Shown here one piece after another: positions 25,783 through 36,043 of a DNA stretch of 64,000 nt. Source of the stretch: Marifrigoribacter sp047730175 (GTDB lineage: Bacteria > Bacteroidota > Bacteroidia > Flavobacteriales > Flavobacteriaceae); contig NZ_CP159833.1 of NCBI RefSeq assembly GCF_047730175.1, positions 868,001-932,000 on the forward strand. The letters are read 5' to 3'. The position numbers and the translations under genes are program-made. The notes under the pieces were generated by a model. It made no database searches, was not told where the DNA came from, and worked only from the letters and a program-made list of their open reading frames with translations. The first letter of the stretch is position 1. The number at the start of each line of letters is the position of its first letter.

Positions 25783-28617
25783 ATGTCAGACAAAAAAAGA
25801 TTGTTTTTAGTAGATGCTTTTGCTTTAATATTCCGCGGTTATTACGCACTAATAAAAAACCCCAGGATCAACTCGAAAGGGATGGACACCTCAGCTATTT
25901 TGGGATTCACGAATTCTTTATTAGATGTTATTAAACGTGAAAGACCCGATCACTTAGCTGTTTGTTTTGATCGGGGAGGAAGTGTTGCTAGAAAAGAAGC
26001 TTTTCCAGAATACAAAGCCAATCGTGATGCTACACCAGATGCCATAAAAATTGCGATTCCTTATATTGAAAAAATATTAACAGCCATGCATATCCCTATC
26101 ATGGTAAAAGAAGGTTTTGAAGCCGATGATGTAATTGGCACTCTTGCAAAAAAAGCAGAAAAAGAAGGGTACAAAACCTTTATGGTAACACCAGATAAAG
26201 ATTTTGCACAATTGGTTTCTGAAAACATTTTTATGTACCGACCAATGTTTGGGGGTGGATATGAAACTTGGGGAATTCCTGAAGTTCAAAAACGTTTCGA
26301 AGTTGAATCTCCATTACAAGTAATCGATTACCTAGGAATGATGGGAGATGCCAGTGATAATATTCCTGGACTTCCGGGTGTTGGTGATAAAACAGCTAAA
26401 AAATTTATAGCTGCATATGGAAGTATGGAAGGCTTATTAGCCAATACTGATCAACTGAAAGGTAAAATGAAAGAGAAGGTAGAAGCTTCAAAAGAACTTG
26501 GAATTCTTTCAAAAGAATTAGCGACTATAATTTTGGATGTTCCTGTTGATTTCAATGCCCAAGATTTTGAAATGTCGAAACCTGATATTTCTGGTGTAAC
26601 CGAAATTTTTGAAGAATTAGAATTTAGAAGGTTAACTGCCAATTTTTTAAAAACCTTTGCTACTGAAACCGCAGCTACTTTAACAACAACTACAAAAAAA
26701 GAACCTGTCAATAAAGCAGAACCTCAATCGGCTGGCTTGGGACAATTTTCACTTTTTGGTGGAGACGGAGAACCTTCAAATGATCAAGAGGTTTATAATT
26801 CAAGAAACAATATTTCAACCACAGAACATTTCTACCAAAGTGTGCAACCTGGTATGGGAACCAAATTATTTCTTCAGAATTTAATGAAACAAACCAGTGT
26901 CTGTTTCGATACTGAAACAACAGGATTAAATCCAATTACAGCTGAGTTAGTTGGAATTGCATTTTCTTGGGAAGTTGGCAAAGGGTTTTATGTTTCTATT
27001 TCCGAAGAAAAAGAAAAAGCGCAAGAAATTTTAGAACTACTTCGACCATTTTTTGAAAATGTATCTATTGAAAAAATAGGCCAAAATCTAAAATACGACA
27101 TTAAAGTACTAGCAAAATATGGTATTACAGTGAAAGGAAAATTGTTTGATACCATGTTAGCACATTATTTAATCAATCCCGATATGCGTCATAATATGGA
27201 CGCTCTTTCTGAAGCATACCTCAACTACACCCCAGTTTCTATCACAGAATTAATTGGCAAAAAAGGAAAAAATCAATTAACAATGCGTGATGTTCCTGTT
27301 GAAAAACAAACCGAATATGCTGTTGAAGATGCGGATATTACACTTCAGTTAAAAGAACATTTCACAAAAGAACTAGTAGAAGCGAAGACGCGTACCTTAT
27401 TTGATGATATTGAAATTCCATTACTGCGTGTTCTTGCTGCAATGGAATTAGAAGGAATTAATTTGAATAGTGACTTTTTAAATGAATTATCAACGGTGTT
27501 AGATACCGATATAAACGTGTTAATTTCTAAAATATATGAAGCGGCTGGAGAAGAATTTAATATTGCATCTCCAAAACAATTAGGTGTGATTCTATTTGAA
27601 AAAATGAAACTGGTCGACAAGCCTAAAAAGACAAAAACAGGACAATATTCTACCGCTGAAGATGTGCTTTCTTATTTAGCAAAAGATCATGAAATTATTC
27701 GTGACGTACTAGAATACAGAGGGCTTGCAAAATTAAAAAGCACCTATGTTGATGCATTACCATTACAGGTTGAAGAATCTACGAAACGAATTCATACTGA
27801 TTATATGCAAACTGTTGCTGCTACAGGCCGTTTAAGCAGTAATAACCCTAATTTACAGAATATTCCAATTCGTACCGAACGAGGTCGTGAAGTACGAAAA
27901 GCATTTATCCCAAGAGATGAAGATCATATATTATTAGCGGCAGATTATTCACAAATAGAGTTGCGAATAATCGCTGCTTTAAGTGAAGAATCTACCATGA
28001 TTGAAGCCTTTAAAAATGGCGAAGATATTCATGCCTCAACTGCTGCGAATGTTTTTAATGTTCCTTTAAATGAAGTAACTCGTGAACAACGGAGCAATGC
28101 TAAGACCGTTAACTTCGGAATTATATATGGTGTTTCTGCCTTTGGATTGAGCAACCAAACTGACTTAACGCGATCTGAAGCTAAAGAATTAATTGAAACT
28201 TATTATGCAACCTACCCTAAGTTAAGAAGCTATATGAGTAGACAAATTGATTTTGCAAGAGACAATGAATATGTACAAACAGTGTTAGGGCGCCGCAGGT
28301 ATTTAAAAAATATTAATGCTCAAAATGCAATAGTACGAGGCGCTGCCGAGCGAAATGCTGTTAATGCTCCCATCCAAGGAAGTGCTGCAGATATCATTAA
28401 AATTGCTATGATTAATATTTTTAATAAATTGGAGGAAGGCAATTATAAAAGTAAGATGTTATTACAGGTTCATGATGAATTAGTATTTGACATTTACAAA
28501 CCAGAATTAGAAACGTTACAGCCTTTAATTAAAACTGAAATGGAAAATGCTTTTCAATTGAGTGTTCCTTTAGATGTAGAAATTGGTTTAGGGAATAATT
28601 GGCTAGAAGCACATTAA
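25783..28617 (+). CDS. polA: DNA polymerase I
   Basis: Repair and Okazaki-fragment-processing polymerase, 944 residues, all three domains present. The 5'-3' exonuclease (about 1-290) starts FLVDAFALIFRGYYAL and contains GFEADDVIGTLA and DKDFAQLV. The 3'-5' exonuclease (about 350-540) keeps its metal ligands in FDTETTGLNP (about 372-381) and has GQNLKYDIKVL, so proofreading is probably active. The polymerase domain has DYSQIELRI (about 720-728), SNAKTVNFGIIYG and the catalytic HDELVFD (about 896-902). Divergent from the exported-protein operon; a DUF808 gene follows after 25 nt. Confidence 0.97.
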   Translation: MSDKKRLFLVDAFALIFRGYYALIKNPRINSKGMDTSAILGFTNSLLDVIKRERPDHLAVCFDRGGSVARKEAFPEYKANRDATPDAIKIAIPYIEKILTAMHIPIMVKEGFEADDVIGTLAKKAEKEGYKTFMVTPDKDFAQLVSENIFMYRPMFGGGYETWGIPEVQKRFEVESPLQVIDYLGMMGDASDNIPGLPGVGDKTAKKFIAAYGSMEGLLANTDQLKGKMKEKVEASKELGILSKELATIILDVPVDFNAQDFEMSKPDISGVTEIFEELEFRRLTANFLKTFATETAATLTTTTKKEPVNKAEPQSAGLGQFSLFGGDGEPSNDQEVYNSRNNISTTEHFYQSVQPGMGTKLFLQNLMKQTSVCFDTETTGLNPITAELVGIAFSWEVGKGFYVSISEEKEKAQEILELLRPFFENVSIEKIGQNLKYDIKVLAKYGITVKGKLFDTMLAHYLINPDMRHNMDALSEAYLNYTPVSITELIGKKGKNQLTMRDVPVEKQTEYAVEDADITLQLKEHFTKELVEAKTRTLFDDIEIPLLRVLAAMELEGINLNSDFLNELSTVLDTDINVLISKIYEAAGEEFNIASPKQLGVILFEKMKLVDKPKKTKTGQYSTAEDVLSYLAKDHEIIRDVLEYRGLAKLKSTYVDALPLQVEESTKRIHTDYMQTVAATGRLSSNNPNLQNIPIRTERGREVRKAFIPRDEDHILLAADYSQIELRIIAALSEESTMIEAFKNGEDIHASTAANVFNVPLNEVTREQRSNAKTVNFGIIYGVSAFGLSNQTDLTRSEAKELIETYYATYPKLRSYMSRQIDFARDNEYVQTVLGRRRYLKNINAQNAIVRGAAERNAVNAPIQGSAADIIKIAMINIFNKLEEGNYKSKMLLQVHDELVFDIYKPELETLQPLIKTEMENAFQLSVPLDVEIGLGNNWLEAH

Positions 28618-28642
28618 TAATTAAATTATAAAAACAAAATTA

Positions 28643-29512
28643 ATGGCATCAGGCTTTTTTGCTCTTTTTGATGATATAGCAGTATTACTAGATGATGTTG
28701 CTGCAATGAGTAAAATTGCAACAAAAAAAACAGCAGGTATTTTAGGAGATGATTTAGCGGTAAATGCTGAAAAAGCTTCTGGGTTTACTTCAACTAGAGA
28801 ACTCCCTATTTTATGGTCGATTACAAAGGGTTCATTTTTAAACAAGCTTATTATTTTACCGATCGCTTTTCTTTTAAGCGCATTTTTACCAAGCACTATT
28901 ATCCCTATTTTATTAATTGGCGGAATATATTTAGCTTTTGAAGGTGCCGAAAAAATATATGAATACATTTTTCCTCATCAACATAGTGAACATGTGAGTG
29001 AAGATTTAGTTGAAATGACTGAAGAAGAAATTATTATCTATGAAAAGAAAAGAATAAAATCAGCTATAATAGTAGATTTCATTCTTTCCTTAGAAATTAT
29101 AATTATCGCACTTAGTACTGTTGTTGAAAAATCACTTTCAATACAAATAATAGTAGTAACTATTGTCGCGATTATAGCTACTGCTGGGGTGTATGGTATT
29201 GTAGCTTTAATTATAAGAATGGACGATTTTGGATATCGTTTAATCAAACTTAACTCCAATAATAAAAGTGTTTTAAATAGAATAGGCCAATTTTTAGTAA
29301 ACGCATTACCAATAATAATAAGGGGTTTAGCTTTCATTGGTACTATTGCAATGTTATTAGTTGCAGGAGGTATTTATGTGCATAATATTAATTATATTCA
29401 TAAATTAATCCATTCAATACCTTCTATTATTGGAGAATTTATCGTTGGCCTAATTGTTGGATTTGTTGCGCTTTTTATTGTAAAATCCTTTAAACGATTA
29501 TCTAATAAATAA
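28643..29512 (+). CDS. DUF808 family membrane protein
   Basis: A 289-residue integral membrane protein starting MASGFFALFDDIAVLLDDVA, the characteristic DUF808 (YedI-like) N-terminus, followed by about six hydrophobic segments. The soluble middle contains SIIDFILS-like charged turns. Function is unknown in the family. It is probably transcribed with polA (25-nt gap), but the function is not linked by sequence. The gap to the next gene is 141 nt and contains a small CACG/CGTG hairpin and a TAAATTTA -7-like element (29556-29563). Confidence 0.88.
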   Translation: MASGFFALFDDIAVLLDDVAAMSKIATKKTAGILGDDLAVNAEKASGFTSTRELPILWSITKGSFLNKLIILPIAFLLSAFLPSTIIPILLIGGIYLAFEGAEKIYEYIFPHQHSEHVSEDLVEMTEEEIIIYEKKRIKSAIIVDFILSLEIIIIALSTVVEKSLSIQIIVVTIVAIIATAGVYGIVALIIRMDDFGYRLIKLNSNNKSVLNRIGQFLVNALPIIIRGLAFIGTIAMLLVAGGIYVHNINYIHKLIHSIPSIIGEFIVGLIVGFVALFIVKSFKRLSNK

Positions 29513-29653
29513 TGTATTTCACGTTTAAGCGTGAAGCTTATTGATAGATTTTATCTAAATTTACAAAAAAAAACAGCTTTTATATTGCAGCAATTTAGTA
29601 GTTTTATAGGATAGAAATTACTATTCCCATATCATTGAAAAAGAATAAAAAAA

Positions 29654-30562
29654 TTGACTTTATTAAAACCGCTTTTATATTTTTCTTTATTTCGTTATCC
29701 TTTAACCGAAGAAGAAATCTATGCTTTTTCTGAAGCAAAAAATCGGGTTCAATTTAAAAATGAATTAGACGCTTTAACAAAAGATAATATTATCTATAAA
29801 ATAGATGGTTTTTATTTATGTGAAAATAATAAAGAACTTGTTGAACGTAGGTTATTAGGCAATAAAAAAGCTAAAGAAATTCATAAAAAAGCTACAAAAG
29901 TTTCTCGTTTTATTTCAAAATTCCCTTATGTAGAAGGGGTTGGCATCTCAGGCTCTTTATCAAAGGGTTATTATGATGATGATGGCGATTTTGATTTCTT
30001 TATTATTACCACACCAAATCGTCTTTGGATTGCAAGAACGCTTCTCATATTATATAAAAAAATATTTCTTCTTAACTCAAGAAAATATTTTTGTGTGAAC
30101 TATTTTATCAGCTCTAATTCCTTAGAAATTGATGAAAAAAATAGGTTTACTGCAACAGAATTAGTGACCTTACTCCCTATGTTTGGGAATGGTAGTTTTC
30201 ATGAGTTTTATAAACAAAACAAATGGGCCAATTCATTTTTACCCAATAAAAATATTTCTGAAAATATCGGAAACTTACATCCAGTAAAAAAACCCTTTAT
30301 CTCAAAAGTTTCAGAAAAAATTCTGAACACAAAACTTGGAAATATCATCGACAACTTTTTTCTTAGAATTACCTATAAAAAATGGAAATTAAAATTTAAA
30401 AACTTAGATGAAGATCAATTTAAGGTCGCATTAAAATCATCTAAGAATGTTTCAAAACATCATCCTTTAAATTTTCAAAACCAAGTAATTGTAAGACTGA
30501 ATAAAAAGTATCTAGAATATCAAGAAAATCATAATATTCACTTACCTAAAGAACATGCTTGA
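29654..30562 (+). CDS. nucleotidyltransferase-domain protein, first gene of radical SAM cluster
   Basis: A 302-residue protein with an N-terminal winged-helix-like region (about 1-60, LFRYPLTEEEIYAF) and a minimal nucleotidyltransferase signature ISGSLSKGYYDDDGDFDFFII (about residues 97-117), with the GS and D-x-D that bind Mg-NTP. The rest is helical and basic. It starts at TTG; no ATG fits. Its stop codon overlaps the next gene's start by 8 nt, so the two are translationally coupled. It may attach a nucleotide to a small molecule or lipid headgroup in the pathway; this is inference. Confidence 0.8.
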   Translation: MTLLKPLLYFSLFRYPLTEEEIYAFSEAKNRVQFKNELDALTKDNIIYKIDGFYLCENNKELVERRLLGNKKAKEIHKKATKVSRFISKFPYVEGVGISGSLSKGYYDDDGDFDFFIITTPNRLWIARTLLILYKKIFLLNSRKYFCVNYFISSNSLEIDEKNRFTATELVTLLPMFGNGSFHEFYKQNKWANSFLPNKNISENIGNLHPVKKPFISKVSEKILNTKLGNIIDNFFLRITYKKWKLKFKNLDEDQFKVALKSSKNVSKHHPLNFQNQVIVRLNKKYLEYQENHNIHLPKEHA

Positions 30563-32018
30563 TATTCTATTTTCACATTCTTATTATTATCCTCTTGACA
30601 AAAAACAATGGGCTAATAAAACTCCATATCCACCTTTAGGAACTTTATATGCGGCTTCCTATATGAGAGAAAATGGATATTCGGTTTCATTGTTTGATAC
30701 CAATTTAAGAAGTGATCCTTATGCTATAGAAAAAGAGATTATTGAAAAAAAACCATCGTTCTTAGTTTTATATGATGACGGCTTTAATTACCTCACGAAA
30801 ATGTGTTTAACAAACATGAGGGAAGCTGCTTTCGAAATGATATCGATAGGAAAAAAACACGATTGTAAAATCATTGTATGTAGTTCTGATAGTACGGATC
30901 ATTTTCAGAAATATATAGAAAAAGGTGCCGATTATATCATTCAAGGGGAAGGAGAAATTACTTTAAAAGAATTAATCCATGCAATAAATAACAAGCTCCC
31001 TGTTGATTCTATTCAGGGCTTAGTATTCAAAGAAAAAGAAGAATTCAAAAAGAATCCAAAAAGGGTTGTACTTAAAAACCTAGACGAGTTTCCAATGCCT
31101 GCTTGGGATTTGGCAGATATAGAATCTTATAAAAAGATTTGGCAACAAGGTTCTAATGAATTTACACTAAATATTGCAACCACAAGAGGCTGTCCTTACA
31201 AATGTAATTGGTGTGCTAAACCCATTTATGGCAATCGCTATAATTCTCATTCACCAGAGTATATTACAAAGCATTTGGCTTATTTAAATGCCAATTATGG
31301 AGTGAGTAAATTTTGGATGTGTGATGATATTTTTGGTTTAAAACCCCATTGGGTGCAAGAGTTCAATAAGGAATTAAAAAAAGAAGATTTAAAAATCTCC
31401 TACTTTATACAAAGTCGGGTTGATTTATTATTGAAAGAAGATACGATAGATGCATTAGCAGAAAGCGGTCTAACTGAAGTATGGGTTGGTGCAGAAAGTG
31501 GTTCTCAAAAGATCCTAGACGCGATGGATAAAGGCACTCAAGTAGAGCAAATTTTTGAAGCTACACGAATTTTAAAAGAAAAAAACATACGCGTTGCCTT
31601 CTTTATTCAGTTTGGTTATTTAGATGAAACTAAAGAAGACATTCAAAAAACAATCGATATGATAAAGGAATTGTTACCGGATAATCTCGGTATTTCAGTT
31701 TCGTATCCTTTACCAGGCACTCCTTTTTACGATAAAGTAAAAGACGATTTACAATTAAAAGCGAATTGGACAGACTCAGATGATTTAGCAATGATGTTTC
31801 AAGGCACTTTTAATTCAGAATATTATAAAAAATTACATCGCTACGTTCATAAAGAATATCGTAAAAGTCAAGCCATTGCTAACTTTAAAAGTTTCTTTAA
31901 AAACCCTCTCTCATTGTCGTATACAAAATTACGATCTATGGCCTCTTTTTTTTATTATCTTCCAAGTTCAATATTAGATCGTATTATTTTAGAGAAAATG
32001 CAAAATACTCATGGCTAA
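30555..32018 (+). CDS. B12-binding-type radical SAM protein (1 of 3)
   Basis: A 487-residue protein of the BchE/HpnP-like group. Residues about 1-140 form the cobalamin-binding-like Rossmann domain (PPLGTLYAASYMRENGYSV, QGEGEITLKEL). The radical SAM domain carries RGCPYKCNWC (about 211-220), whose C-x3-C-x2-C ligates the 4Fe-4S cluster, followed by FWMCDDIFG and VGAESGSQKIL. The C-terminus is basic. Members usually transfer a methyl group or rearrange carbon in lipids, pigments or antibiotics. The substrate is unknown. It overlaps the previous gene by 8 nt and the next by 8 nt. Confidence 0.92.
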   Translation: MLDILFSHSYYYPLDKKQWANKTPYPPLGTLYAASYMRENGYSVSLFDTNLRSDPYAIEKEIIEKKPSFLVLYDDGFNYLTKMCLTNMREAAFEMISIGKKHDCKIIVCSSDSTDHFQKYIEKGADYIIQGEGEITLKELIHAINNKLPVDSIQGLVFKEKEEFKKNPKRVVLKNLDEFPMPAWDLADIESYKKIWQQGSNEFTLNIATTRGCPYKCNWCAKPIYGNRYNSHSPEYITKHLAYLNANYGVSKFWMCDDIFGLKPHWVQEFNKELKKEDLKISYFIQSRVDLLLKEDTIDALAESGLTEVWVGAESGSQKILDAMDKGTQVEQIFEATRILKEKNIRVAFFIQFGYLDETKEDIQKTIDMIKELLPDNLGISVSYPLPGTPFYDKVKDDLQLKANWTDSDDLAMMFQGTFNSEYYKKLHRYVHKEYRKSQAIANFKSFFKNPLSLSYTKLRSMASFFYYLPSSILDRIILEKMQNTHG

Positions 32019-32787
32019 TAATTTTGATAAGGCCGCGAAACAATACGATGCTACCTTTACGTATTCTGAAATAGGTAAAGCACAGCGGGAAAGAGTATAT
32101 CATTTTTTAAGGCATGAAATCAATGATAAATCTACTCTAAATATTCTCGAATTAAACTGTGGTACAGGAGAAGACGCTATCTATTTATCTAATTTGGGAC
32201 ATCAAATTATTGCAACTGATATTTCTTCGAAAATGATTGCTGAAGCGAAAGCTAAGAATAGCACCATACAATTTAAACAACAAGATATCACCACTATTTC
32301 TTCTGAAACGTTTTCAGAAAAGTTCGATTTAATTTTTTCAAATTTTGGAGGGCTAAATTGTCTAAATAAAAAACAATTAAAAACTTTTATAGATATTTCA
32401 GAAACATTGTTACAACCAAACGGGAAACTAATTTTTGTAATTATGCCTAAAAATTGTGTGTGGGAGCGATTCTATTTTTTTATTAAAGGAGAGTTCAAAA
32501 AAATATATCGTAGAAAAAGCAAACAATCAGTTGATGCAAATATTGATGGTGTTAATGTACCTACCTGGTATTTTAACCCTTCAGAATTAAAAGTATTAGC
32601 AAATAAAAAATATACATTAAAATTATTAAAACCTATCGGAATTAGCATTCCACCTTCTTATCTAGAACCTTTTTTTTCTAGTAAAAAGAGGTTTTTAAAT
32701 GTATTGATAAACATAGAAAAATGGTTATCTTCATCCTTTTGGTCTAAATACGCAGATCACTATATAATATCCTTTCAAAAAAAATGA
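32011..32787 (+). CDS. class I SAM-dependent methyltransferase
   Basis: A 258-residue soluble protein. Motif I is LELNCGTGEDAIYLS (about residues 46-60), followed by IATDIS and FDLIFSNFGGLN, typical of a small-molecule class I methyltransferase. The C-terminal third (about 165-258) contains aromatic and hydrophobic segments that may bind a lipid-like substrate. Overlaps of 8 nt with the upstream radical SAM gene and 4 nt with the downstream one show that it belongs to the pathway. Confidence 0.88.
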   Translation: MANNFDKAAKQYDATFTYSEIGKAQRERVYHFLRHEINDKSTLNILELNCGTGEDAIYLSNLGHQIIATDISSKMIAEAKAKNSTIQFKQQDITTISSETFSEKFDLIFSNFGGLNCLNKKQLKTFIDISETLLQPNGKLIFVIMPKNCVWERFYFFIKGEFKKIYRRKSKQSVDANIDGVNVPTWYFNPSELKVLANKKYTLKLLKPIGISIPPSYLEPFFSSKKRFLNVLINIEKWLSSSFWSKYADHYIISFQKK

Positions 32788-34169
32788 GTCTAGTTTTAAG
32801 CCATGCATACTATCTTTTTGAAGATCCAAGAGAGGTTAAAATAATGAAACCTTATCCTCCTTTGGGCTTACTCTATGTTTCCGGATACTTAAATGAAAAG
32901 AAAATCACCAATCATTTATTCGATTCAACGTTTTCAAACCAAAAAGAGCAATTAGCTTTTATTGAAAAAATACAACCTAAAGCAATTGCACTTTACACTA
33001 ATTTAATGACGAAAGTTAATGTCATTAAACTTATTAAAATATTAAAAACAGAACAACAATATGGGTTTCCTAAAATTATATTAGGAGGGCCAGATATTAC
33101 GTATAATATTGATAATTATTTAAATGCTGGGGCTCATTTTTTAATTATTGGTGAAGGTGAAGAAACAATGGCAGAACTCTACAATGCTATTATTTCTAAT
33201 ACTGAAAAAAGTAAAGTTAACGGGATAGCTTATCTTGAAAATGATCAAGTTATTAAAACGGCAGGTCGAATTAAAATGAAAGATTTAAGCGACTTACCCT
33301 TACCTAATCGAGATGGGATTTCAATAGAAAAGTATTTAAAAACTTGGAAGGATAATCACGGGAAAAGCTCCATGACAGTAAGTACACAAAGAGGCTGTCC
33401 TTATACTTGTAAATGGTGTAGTACTGCTGTTTATGGGCAAAGCTATAGAAGACGTCCTGCCAAAAAAGTGGTGGAAGAACTAAGGATGCTTCAAAATAAA
33501 TACAATCCAGATACTATTTGGTTTGTGGACGATGTATTTACGGTAAGTCATAAATGGATTAAGGAATTTCATGCAGAAATTAAACTACAAAAAGTTTCAA
33601 TTTCTTTTGAATGCATTACCAGAGCCGAACGTTTAAACAAAGAAATTTTAACGCTTTTAAAAGAATCGGGTTGTTATCGTATTTGGATTGGAGCTGAGAG
33701 TGGATCTCAAAAAATTATAGATGCGATGGATCGACGGGTTTCGGTTGAAATGGTTCAAGAGACCATTAATATGACCAACGATTTAGGCATAGAAACAGGA
33801 ACTTTCATTATGTTAGGTTATCCTGGTGAAGATGAAAAAGATGTAAATCAAACGATCGACCACCTAAAAAAATCGAATCCGACTCATTTTACAATTACAA
33901 TAGCTTATCCTATAAAAGGTACTTCCTTATATAATGAAATTGAAAAAGATATCACCGTTCAACCTAACTGGGAAACCTCAACGGATCGTGAAATTGATTT
34001 TAAAAGAACCTATCCAAAAAAGTATTATGATTATGCAGTAAGGAGAGTTGTGAATGAAGTAAATTATCACAAAGAAATACTGAAAGGAAAAGACAGAAAT
34101 AATATAAAAGCACTTAAACTTAAAACCAAATCAATACTAGCTAGAGGTTTAATGGTTATAAATAAGTAA
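32784..34169 (+). CDS. B12-binding-type radical SAM protein (2 of 3)
   Basis: A 461-residue paralogue of the first radical SAM gene. The cobalamin-binding-like N-terminus has PPLGLLYVSGYL and IGEGEETMAELY; the cluster motif is RGCPYTCKWC (about residues 203-212), then TIWFVDDVFTVS and IGAESGSQKIIDAMD. The shared fold and similar length suggest gene duplication with separate substrates, perhaps successive methylations of one intermediate. It begins within the stop of the methyltransferase gene. Confidence 0.92.
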   Translation: MSLVLSHAYYLFEDPREVKIMKPYPPLGLLYVSGYLNEKKITNHLFDSTFSNQKEQLAFIEKIQPKAIALYTNLMTKVNVIKLIKILKTEQQYGFPKIILGGPDITYNIDNYLNAGAHFLIIGEGEETMAELYNAIISNTEKSKVNGIAYLENDQVIKTAGRIKMKDLSDLPLPNRDGISIEKYLKTWKDNHGKSSMTVSTQRGCPYTCKWCSTAVYGQSYRRRPAKKVVEELRMLQNKYNPDTIWFVDDVFTVSHKWIKEFHAEIKLQKVSISFECITRAERLNKEILTLLKESGCYRIWIGAESGSQKIIDAMDRRVSVEMVQETINMTNDLGIETGTFIMLGYPGEDEKDVNQTIDHLKKSNPTHFTITIAYPIKGTSLYNEIEKDITVQPNWETSTDREIDFKRTYPKKYYDYAVRRVVNEVNYHKEILKGKDRNNIKALKLKTKSILARGLMVINK

Positions 34170-34170
34170 G

Positions 34171-35286
34171 ATGAAAAAATTAATATTTCTTTTTTGTGTT
34201 TTTTTAATTTCATGTACCAGCGCTACCTATGATGATATTGTTGGAAATAATTCAAACCTAATTTTAAAATGGAATAAAGGGTACGAAGATGATAATCTTG
34301 CAAATACAATCATTGGACTTAATTGGGCATATTCATATATAGGAGCTAGTTTACCATTTAATAATACAGGAATATCTATACAAGCTAATTTAATAGAAAT
34401 CGAGATCAGTGAATTAGGGTTCATTCCTGATGCTCAACAAAAATTAAATACACTGCATGAGGTCATTTTTTCTTCAGAAGAATATCGATTAAATGGCGCT
34501 ATTGACATAGGGCGTTATGTAAGTTTACTGATGGGATCTTCAGCTCATTATTATGAAATTACTGGACTCCCTTATGAATTGTCAGATTTACTTGACCAGT
34601 ATAGTTTAAATTCTGAAAGTGGTTATGTATCAAATTCAGGGGTCTCGTTTGAAGATCGAATCATACGTTTTTCTGAACAGAATGGTTTCAATCAGCTCTT
34701 TTTTTGCACTGAAGTTGACCCAATTACAGGTGAAATTTTTGAATATGAAACCGTCGATATCCTGCCCAATGGACAAACAAGGTTTGGGATTTATAATAAA
34801 GACGGTATTAGAATTAGTAATACAGATCCTTCCCATTCTTTTGCTGGAAAACCTGCCAAATGCATGTGGTGTCATGAATCTAGAATTCAACCATTATTTA
34901 GTGAACAAGAAGATAAAGAAGGTTTTATTCCTTATCTCGATTTTAAAAACATCTTAGACGAGGATAGAGCTACACATAGTAATTTACAAAATTCATTAAG
35001 TGACGGCGTTAATTATCAGGAACTACAACAACATACCTTTGCTGAACTTTTGTATATTACATTTATGGAACCTTCAGCAGAACGTTTAAGTTTAGAATGG
35101 AATCTACCTATTTCTGAAATTCAAAATTTACTATCAGGAATTCCTACACATACCCATTCAGAATTTGTTTTTTTAGACAATCTGTACTATAGAGAGGATA
35201 TTGAATTATTAGCTCCATTTCAAGGATTACAAGTCTCTTCAAATGTTAGAGAAGAATCAGAAACGGAAGTAAATTATATCAATTAA
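34171..35286 (+). CDS. lipoprotein with a single CXXCH haem-binding motif
   Basis: A 371-residue lipoprotein: signal peptide with lipobox LISC (Cys15). A single cytochrome c-type motif CMWCH (about residues 231-235) occurs in a SFAGKPAKCMWCHESRIQ context. No second haem motif is present. A distal axial ligand cannot be assigned by eye. I do not recognise the family. It could carry electrons to an extracytoplasmic step, or bind haem for another reason. It is 1 nt from the radical SAM gene and 1 nt from the next gene, so it belongs to the operon. Confidence 0.7.
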   Translation: MKKLIFLFCVFLISCTSATYDDIVGNNSNLILKWNKGYEDDNLANTIIGLNWAYSYIGASLPFNNTGISIQANLIEIEISELGFIPDAQQKLNTLHEVIFSSEEYRLNGAIDIGRYVSLLMGSSAHYYEITGLPYELSDLLDQYSLNSESGYVSNSGVSFEDRIIRFSEQNGFNQLFFCTEVDPITGEIFEYETVDILPNGQTRFGIYNKDGIRISNTDPSHSFAGKPAKCMWCHESRIQPLFSEQEDKEGFIPYLDFKNILDEDRATHSNLQNSLSDGVNYQELQQHTFAELLYITFMEPSAERLSLEWNLPISEIQNLLSGIPTHTHSEFVFLDNLYYREDIELLAPFQGLQVSSNVREESETEVNYIN

Positions 35287-35287
35287 T

Positions 35288-36037
35288 ATGCTTAACGGAA
35301 AAAAAATAGTTGTAATTCTTCCTGCATATAATGCCGAAAGCACACTTGAAAAGACCTATAATGACATTCCATTTAATATCGTTGATGATATAATTTTAAC
35401 CGATGATTATAGTAGTGATCGTACAGTTCTTATAGCTAAAAAACTAGGCATTCAACATATTATTGAGCATAAAGAAAACTTAGGTTATGGCGCTAATCAA
35501 AAATCTTGTTATTCAAAAGCCATCTCTTTAGGTGCCGATATTATAATCATGCTTCACCCCGATTACCAATATAATCCAAAGCTTATACCCGCAATGTCAT
35601 CATTAGTAGCCAACGAAGTTTTTCATGTAGTTTTGGGGTCAAGAATATTAGGAAACAATGCGCTAAAAGGTGGAATGCCGGTGTATAAATATATTTCGAA
35701 TAGAATATTAACGCTTATTCAAAATATATTAATGGGTCAAAAACTTTCTGAATATCATACTGGATATCGATGTTTTAATACAGAAGTATTTAAGAAAATA
35801 AATTATAAAACTAATTCGAACGACTTCATTTTTGACAATCAATTACTAGCTCAGATTTGTTATAAAGATTATGGAATTGGCGAAATATCTTGCCCCGCTA
35901 AATATGAAAAAGATTCTTCATCTATCAATTTCAGTAGAAGTTTGACCTATGGATTTGGAGTTGTCGGTGTATCGTTAAAGTATTTTTTACATAAACTAGG
36001 TTTTAAATTTAAACTGTTTAAAGACCATGAAGTATAA
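35288..36037 (+). CDS. glycosyltransferase family 2
   Basis: A 249-residue GT-A enzyme: KIVVILPAYNAESTLEKTYNDIP at the start, LTDDYSSDRT (about residues 35-44), a D-x-D-like HPDYQ (about 94-98), and GSRILGNNALKGGMP. The protein is similar in length to polyprenyl-phosphate hexose synthases such as DPM1, without the C-terminal membrane helices. A likely role is to load a sugar on a polyprenyl phosphate for the membrane glycosyltransferase encoded next. It is spaced 1 nt after and 6 nt before its neighbours. Confidence 0.87.
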   Translation: MLNGKKIVVILPAYNAESTLEKTYNDIPFNIVDDIILTDDYSSDRTVLIAKKLGIQHIIEHKENLGYGANQKSCYSKAISLGADIIIMLHPDYQYNPKLIPAMSSLVANEVFHVVLGSRILGNNALKGGMPVYKYISNRILTLIQNILMGQKLSEYHTGYRCFNTEVFKKINYKTNSNDFIFDNQLLAQICYKDYGIGEISCPAKYEKDSSSINFSRSLTYGFGVVGVSLKYFLHKLGFKFKLFKDHEV

Positions 36038-36043
36038 TCAATA

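Noticed and set aside
34619..34957. Plus-strand 112-residue ORF inside the CXXCH lipoprotein gene
   Set aside because: Same strand but wrong frame; the lipoprotein has signal peptide and continuous sequence through it.
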